From Clostridiales bacterium UBA4080 (GTDB taxonomy: Bacteria; Bacillota; Clostridia; Lachnospirales; Vallitaleaceae), in assembly GCA_002381865.1 (NCBI GenBank), contig DFYO01000069.1, positions 1-8,526 of the forward strand: a stretch of 8,526 bases of DNA, read 5' to 3'. This document shows, piece after piece, positions 6,280-8,526 of this stretch (the first letter of the stretch is position 1; the number at the start of each line of letters is the position of its first letter). Both the position numbers and the translations under genes were made by a program. A model generated the notes under the pieces. That model was not told where the DNA came from. It did no database searches and saw only the letters and a list, made by a program, of their open reading frames with translations.

Positions 6280-6354
6280 TTTCAGCTCTATCAGCAAAAA
6301 ATGGACAAAAAAATTTGAATTAGTTCTGTTTTTTGCTGATAAAATTTGCTGAAA
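6280..6354. repeat. 75-nt nested palindrome
   Basis: An outer arm pair TTTCAGC/GCTGAAA (6280-6286, 6348-6354) encloses an exact 12-bp pair ATCAGCAAAAAA/TTTTTTGCTGAT (6290-6301, 6329-6340) and a GGAC/GTTC pair (6303-6306, 6323-6326, one G-U). About 23 base pairs in all. It has no coding content and lies 27 bases after the preceding hairpin. Confidence 0.6.
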
Positions 6355-6377
6355 TATCTAGGTATACTGAAAAATAT

Positions 6378-6408
6378 AAAAGTTCTTTGGCAAAGCAGGG
6401 AACTTTTT
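6378..6408 (+). terminator. Rho-independent terminator
   Basis: AAAAGTTCTTTG (6378-6389) pairs with CAGGGAACTTTT (6396-6407) around the loop GCAAAG, with two G-U pairs, and is followed by T up to 6408. It probably ends the zinc-ribbon transcript after a 3'-UTR of about 190 bases that carries two other hairpins. Positions 6409-6506 hold only A+T-rich sequence in which I see nothing else. Confidence 0.65.
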
Positions 6409-6506
6409 GTAGTGAAAAGATTAAAAACAAGAATTGTCAAAGTTTTGTTTTAATAAATAATAATTTTTAATAAAGGCAATAACCTGGCGGATAGATGAAA
6501 CTTTAA

Positions 6507-6520
6507 CTGAGATTCTACGT
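6507..6520 (+). repeat. Left terminal inverted repeat of the IS
   Basis: CTGAGATTCTACGT agrees at 10 of 14 positions with the inverted complement of the right end (CCTAAATTCCACGT), and at 12 of 14 with the ISEcp1 left end as I recall it (CCTAGATTCTACGT). Confidence 0.7.
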
Positions 6521-6578
6521 CAGTACTTTATAAACCACCCTCAAAGCATTGATAAATATACGTTCCTTCAAAATTCAG

Positions 6579-6599
6579 CTTTCACCCATTGGGTGAAAG
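6579..6599. repeat. Perfect hairpin in the IS leader
   Basis: CTTTCACCC (6579-6587) and GGGTGAAAG (6591-6599) with a 3-base loop ATT, lying between the left end and the transposase promoter. A hairpin here could block transcripts entering from outside, or bind transposase; neither is shown. Confidence 0.55.
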
Positions 6600-6648
6600 A
6601 AAAATGCTCAAAAATGTGTTGAATTATCAGCTTTTATGAGTCGATATA

Positions 6649-6657
6649 TGGTACAAT
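6649..6657 (+). promoter_or_regulatory. Extended -10 promoter of the transposase
   Basis: TGGTACAAT fits an extended -10 (TGN-TATAAT, one mismatch). TTGAAT at 6619-6624 is too far (27 bases) to be its -35. It lies 34 bases before the transposase start, which has AAGGGG at 6678-6683. Confidence 0.45.
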
Positions 6658-6691
6658 AATAGTAACAAAAGCAGAAAAAGGGGTTTAAATT

Positions 6692-7952
6692 ATGATTAAT
6701 AAAATTGATTTCAAAGCTAAGAATCTAACATCAAATGCAGGTCTTTTTCTTCTCCTTGAGAACGCAAAAAGTAATGAGATTTTTGATCTAGTTGAAAATG
6801 ACCTCGTATTTGATAATGACTCCACAAATAAAATCAAGATGAATCATATAAAGACGATGATCTGTGGTCACTTTATTGGTATAGACAAGCTAGAACGTCT
6901 AAAGCTCCTTCAAAATGATCCACTCGTTAATGAATTTGATATTTCCGTAAAAGAACCTGAAACAGTGTCACGGTTTTTAGGAAACTTCACCTTTAAGACA
7001 ACACAAATGTTTAGAGACATTAATTTTAAAGTCTTTAAAAAACTGCTCACTAAAAGTAAATTGACATCCATTACGATTGATATTGATAGGTGTAATCAAC
7101 GTAGAAGGTCATCAAAAAGGTGCATCAAAAGGATATAATCCCAAGAAACTAGGAAACCGATGCTACAATATCCAGTTTGCATTTTGCGACGAATTAAAAG
7201 CCTACGTCACCGGATTTGTAAGAAGTGGCAATACTTACACAGCTAACGGTGCATCTGAAATGATCAAAGAAATAGTAGCCAACATCAAAACAGATGATTT
7301 AGAGATTTTATTTCGAATGGATAGTGGCTACTTTGATGAAAAAATTATTGAAACGATAGAATCTCTTGGTTGCAAATATTTAATTAAAGCCAAAAGTTAT
7401 TCTACGCTTGCATCCCAAGCAACGAATTCATCGGTTGTATTCGTTAAAGGTGAAGAAGGCAGAGAAACTACAGAACTGTTTACAAAATTAGATAACTGGG
7501 AGAAAGACAGAAGGTTTGTTGTGTCTCGCGTACTGAAACCAGAAAAAGAAAGAGCACAAATATCACTTTTAGAAGGCTCTGAGTACGAATACTTTTTCTT
7601 TGTGACAAACACTACATTGCTTTCTGAAAAAGTAGTTATATCCTATGAAAAACGTGGCAATGCTGAGAACTATATTAAAGAAGCCAAATACGACATGGCG
7701 GTGGGTCATCTTTTACTTAAATCATTTTGGGCAAATGAAGCGGTGTTTCAAATGATGATGCTTTCATATAACCTGTTTTTGTTGTTCAAGATTGATTCCT
7801 TAGAGCCTTCAGAATACAGACAGCAAATAAAGACCTTTCGTTTGAAGTATGTATTTCTTGCAGCCAAAATCATTAAAACCGCAAGAACTGTAATTATGAA
7901 TTTGTCAGAAAACTATCCGTACAAGGAAGTGTATGAAAAATGTCTGGTATAA
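6692..7952 (+). pseudogene. IS1380-family transposase, frameshifted
   Basis: A DDE transposase split in two frames: 6692-7138 encodes the N-terminal part, and a second frame, open from 7065, runs to 7952. Joined near 7088-7091 they give a protein of about 420 residues, the normal IS1380 length. All three catalytic acidic residues exist in the pieces: Asp132 in TIDID (7085-7087), Asp in FRMDSGYFD (7320-7322), and Glu in RGNAENYIKEAK (7665-7667). Usual IS1380 proteins read about DIDST/SVI at this point, then GYNPKK, which appears here in the second frame. Only four bases separate GAT from GTAATC where six would be expected, so a 2-base deletion is the simplest reading; a programmed +1 shift at AGG-T is a less likely alternative. 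Because the break lies in the first catalytic motif, the short product would stop soon after it and be inactive. AAGGGG at 6678-6683 is eight bases before the ATG. Confidence 0.88.
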
Positions 7953-8055
7953 TAAAGATATCATCTTGAAAATCGAGTGTTGCTCTGTGGATAACTTGCA
8001 GGGTTTAATAAGTATCTTTACTCCAAAGTTGCAATCAATAATTTATTGAAAAAGA

Positions 8056-8085
8056 TTGAAAGGTGGTGGTAAATAATGTTATAAT
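8056..8085 (+). promoter_or_regulatory. Outward promoter at the right end of the IS
   Basis: TTGAAA (8056-8061), an 18-base spacer, and a perfect TATAAT (8080-8085), inside the element about 75 bases from its right end and reading outward. ISEcp1 is known to carry an outward promoter of the same design near its right end that drives adjacent genes. Here it faces the chemoreceptor-like gene, whose start is about 150 bases downstream. Confidence 0.75.
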
Positions 8086-8145
8086 GTGGGAGTATCAGTT
8101 TAAATTCTTCTTGAAATAGTGTTCTTTTAAGCTAATAAAAAATAC

Positions 8146-8159
8146 ACGTGGAATTTAGG
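8146..8159 (-). repeat. Right terminal inverted repeat of the IS
   Basis: ACGTGGAATTTAGG matches ACGTAGAATCTAGG, the ISEcp1-type right end as I recall it, at 12 of 14 positions, and the element's own left end at 10 of 14. Confidence 0.65.
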
Positions 8160-8188
8160 TATGAAATAAACCTTCTGTTATAGGTGGC

Positions 8189-8200
8189 TTATGCGCATAA
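8189..8200. repeat. Perfect palindrome TTATGCGCATAA
   Basis: A 12-bp perfect palindrome 39 bases before the chemoreceptor-like start codon and just outside the IS. GTTAT (8177-8181) and ATAAC (8197-8201) flank it as a further dyad. Its position between the outward promoter and the gene suits an operator; the binding protein is unknown. Confidence 0.35.
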
Positions 8201-8238
8201 CATTAAATAAAACTTAAAAGAAAGCGAGAAATAATTAT

Positions 8239-8520
8239 ATGAATAAACCAAAGAAAAATTTTATTAAAAAAGGTATTAAAAGCCAGATGCTATTATTTAT
8301 CTTATTGCCAATTATATTTGTTCTACTGGTTGCTATTTTATGGTTATACAATTCTATGAAAGATACAGCTTATGAGAAGGCTGAGCTATCATCTGAGAGA
8401 CAAGCACTGGCAAGTGCAAATACTTTAAGTGAACAACTTGATGGCATGACTGGTAAAGTCGATGAAGCACAAAATATTTTGAGTGTGCTTTCTGAACTTC
8501 CTCCCTATGTGTTAGGATAG
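8239..8520 (+). CDS. N-terminal part of a chemoreceptor-like membrane sensor, possibly truncated
   Basis: A 93-residue frame with a short basic start (MNKPKKNFIKKGIKSQ), one membrane helix (about 17-38) and a helical, polar stretch (ALASANTLSEQLDGM) typical of the beginning of the extracellular sensor domain in methyl-accepting chemotaxis proteins with dCACHE domains. Such proteins normally run to 500-700 residues, with a second membrane helix, HAMP and signalling domains. Here an in-frame TAG at 8518-8520 ends the frame, six bases before the window edge. One other forward frame stays open to the edge, so a frameshift is possible, but the window is too short to tell. The ribosome site (AAAGCGAG, 8221-8228) is weak and ten bases away. 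A histidine kinase or GGDEF sensor with a similar N-terminus is also possible. Confidence 0.6.
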   Translation: MNKPKKNFIKKGIKSQMLLFILLPIIFVLLVAILWLYNSMKDTAYEKAELSSERQALASANTLSEQLDGMTGKVDEAQNILSVLSELPPYVLG

Positions 8521-8526
8521 TTGTCG

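Larger units (their letters stand above)
6507..8159 (+). mobile_element. IS1380-family insertion sequence, ISEcp1-like
   Basis: A 1653-bp element bounded by imperfect terminal repeats (6507-6520 and 8146-8159) around one transposase gene of IS1380 type. The left end, GATTCTACGTCAGTACTT at 6511-6528, closely resembles the left end of ISEcp1 as I remember it, and the size agrees with that element (about 1.65 kb). The 5-bp flanks (TTTAA on the left, TATGA on the right) do not match, so no target duplication is visible; either the flanks have changed or an end was misplaced. The transposase is frameshifted, so this copy is probably unable to move on its own. It carries an outward promoter near its right end. 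Confidence 0.85.

Overview
The window reads as a chromosomal segment from an A+T-rich, low-GC Gram-positive anaerobe, most likely a member of the Clostridia. The evidence is the base composition, strong AGGAGG-type ribosome binding sites, intrinsic terminators with long T-tracts, a hybrid cluster protein with the [4Fe-4S] cysteine spacing usual in anaerobes, and a PspC protein of clostridial type. The species cannot be named from the sequence alone. All genes lie on the + strand, but most look like separate transcription units with their own promoters and terminators rather than one operon.

Layout. Positions 1-664 hold a small PspC-domain membrane protein behind a possible operator hairpin, closed by a terminator. 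Positions 665-1449 hold a structured leader and an LRAT/NC-domain papain-like protein with its own terminator. Positions 1450-3298 hold hcp (hybrid cluster protein/hydroxylamine reductase), ending in an unusually long hairpin terminator. Positions 3387-4487 hold an ApbE lipoprotein (FAD:protein FMN transferase) with a clear promoter. Positions 4488-5387 hold deoC (deoxyribose-phosphate aldolase). Positions 5406-6219 hold an unrecognised protein built from an N-terminal zinc ribbon, four nearly identical 31-residue repeats and a C-terminal membrane anchor. Positions 6220-6506 are non-coding and carry three consecutive hairpins.

Positions 6507-8159 are a 1653-bp insertion sequence of the IS1380 family, related to ISEcp1. 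Its transposase gene is broken by a frameshift right at the first catalytic aspartate motif. Its right end carries a near-consensus outward promoter (TTGAAA-N18-TATAAT). That promoter points at the last gene, the N-terminal end of a chemoreceptor-like membrane protein, which meets an in-frame stop after 93 codons just before the window ends.

How the genes relate: Hcp (nitric oxide/hydroxylamine detoxification) and ApbE (covalent flavin attachment to secreted or membrane redox proteins) both fit anaerobic redox physiology, but the terminator between them argues against co-transcription. DeoC belongs to deoxynucleoside catabolism. No defence system, CRISPR array, tRNA or rRNA was seen. The parts most worth a second look are the repeat/zinc-ribbon membrane protein, the structured leader of the LRAT gene, the 75-nt nested palindrome, and the IS with its outward promoter. 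I found no convincing new multi-gene system.
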